From an uncultured Clostridium sp. (lineage in GTDB: Bacteria; Bacillota; Clostridia; Oscillospirales; Acutalibacteraceae): a stretch of 6,229 nt of DNA. The translations under genes and the position numbers were made by a program. Location of the stretch: assembly GCA_958422185.1 (NCBI GenBank), contig CATZNW010000041.1:1-6229 (forward strand), given 5' to 3'. The notes under the pieces were generated by a model. It made no database searches. It saw only the letters and a list, made by a program, of their open reading frames with translations, and was not told the DNA's origin. Within the stretch, counting starts at the first letter, position 1, and each line of letters opens with the position of its first letter. Shown in pieces: positions 6,058-6,229 of this stretch.

Positions 6058-6096
6058 TAAGTGGGCGGCATACCGGGTTCGGTTGCCGCCCACTTA
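6058..6096. repeat. Very strong 17-bp hairpin between convergent genes
   Basis: TAAGTGGGCGGCA (6058-6070) pairs perfectly with TGCCGCCCACTTA (6084-6096). Inside, ACCG (6072-6075) pairs with CGGT (6080-6083) around tetraloop GGTT, with only T6071 bulged. There is no U-tract on either side in a usable place: ATGTTAAAAA follows on the plus strand and AATATGG on the minus. It could be a second terminator, a transcript-stabilising hairpin or a dispersed REP-like palindrome. Confidence 0.7.
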
Positions 6097-6140
6097 TGTT
6101 AAAAATGAAACTCAAACCGTTATACTTTGGCTGCCTTAAA

Positions 6141-6229
6141 TCATTCAACTGCCGCAGGCTTGGAAAAATCTCCATAAACGGTGGAGCCGTTAAAGTTTTT
6201 CCAGGCTCTTACCCTGACATAGTAATTTT
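6141..6229 (-). CDS. C-terminal end of an Fn3-like surface protein (partial)
   Basis: The last 28 codons of a gene entering from the right edge, too short to stand out as an ORF. In the frame ending at TGA 6143-6141 the product reads NYYVRVRAWKNFNGSTVYGD, then FSKPAAVE. This matches the final strands of fibronectin type III-like repeats in Clostridia surface proteins and glycoside hydrolases (pattern YYVRVRA-K--NG---YG-(W/F)S). The protein ends with this repeat, with no sortase motif or anchor after it. Function of the upstream part is not visible. It converges with the PPC gene, with the two hairpins between them. Confidence 0.75.
   Translation of the reverse strand, partial: NYYVRVRAWKNFNGSTVYGDFSKPAAVE

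Noticed and set aside
6058..6096. Possible tRNA T-arm (GGGTTCGGTTGCC within the hairpin)
   Set aside because: No acceptor, D-arm or anticodon arm surrounds it; the long palindrome explains the similarity.
5777..6175. Minus-strand frame of 132 codons opposite the PPC gene
   Set aside because: It covers the conserved HxH/GGHL coding region and both hairpins on the opposite strand; it is a shadow.

Overview
This window comes from a moderate-GC Gram-positive genome, most likely a gut-type clostridium (Clostridia; Ruminococcus, Oscillospira or Lachnospiraceae-like). That is inferred from strong Shine-Dalgarno sites (GGGAGG, AAGGAG), a MacB/FtsX-type permease next to an OmpR-family two-component pair, and the C-terminal repeat of an Fn3-like surface protein. 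Nothing in the sequence fixes the genus.

Layout. The left two thirds is read leftward (minus strand): an OmpR/PhoB response regulator (3999-4661), a histidine kinase overlapping it by 4 nt (3100-4002), a strong intrinsic terminator (about 3060-3101), a promoter region carrying a tandem 10-bp direct repeat (3041-3060), a 932-residue two-module FtsX-type ABC permease starting at TTG (184-2982), and the first 30 or so codons of the partner ABC ATPase (start at 141). The ATPase reading frame loses family similarity near position 51 and stops at 40-42, so it looks truncated or fused to foreign sequence just before the Walker A region. The right third is read rightward: a promoter back to back with that of the regulator operon, a leader of about 310 nt rich in possible hairpins, a low-molecular-weight protein tyrosine phosphatase (5083-5583) and a PPC/DUF296 protein (5564-5986) overlapping it by 20 nt. 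Two strong hairpins follow. Facing them from the right edge is the minus-strand 3' end of an Fn3-like protein (6141-6229).

How the parts fit. The regulator, kinase and permease form a typical Firmicutes sense-and-export module. The kinase has one membrane segment and essentially no extracellular part, while the permease has two large extracellular domains. The direct repeat upstream of the permease abuts a possible -35 box, as expected for activation by an OmpR-family regulator. The terminator isolates the permease unit from the regulator operon, so regulation in trans from the adjacent operon is likely. If the ATPase truncation is real, the transporter is without its motor at this locus.

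The least explained stretch is 4765-5082: no convincing gene, but several nested inverted repeats, including two mutually exclusive pairings. I could not match it to a known RNA family by eye.
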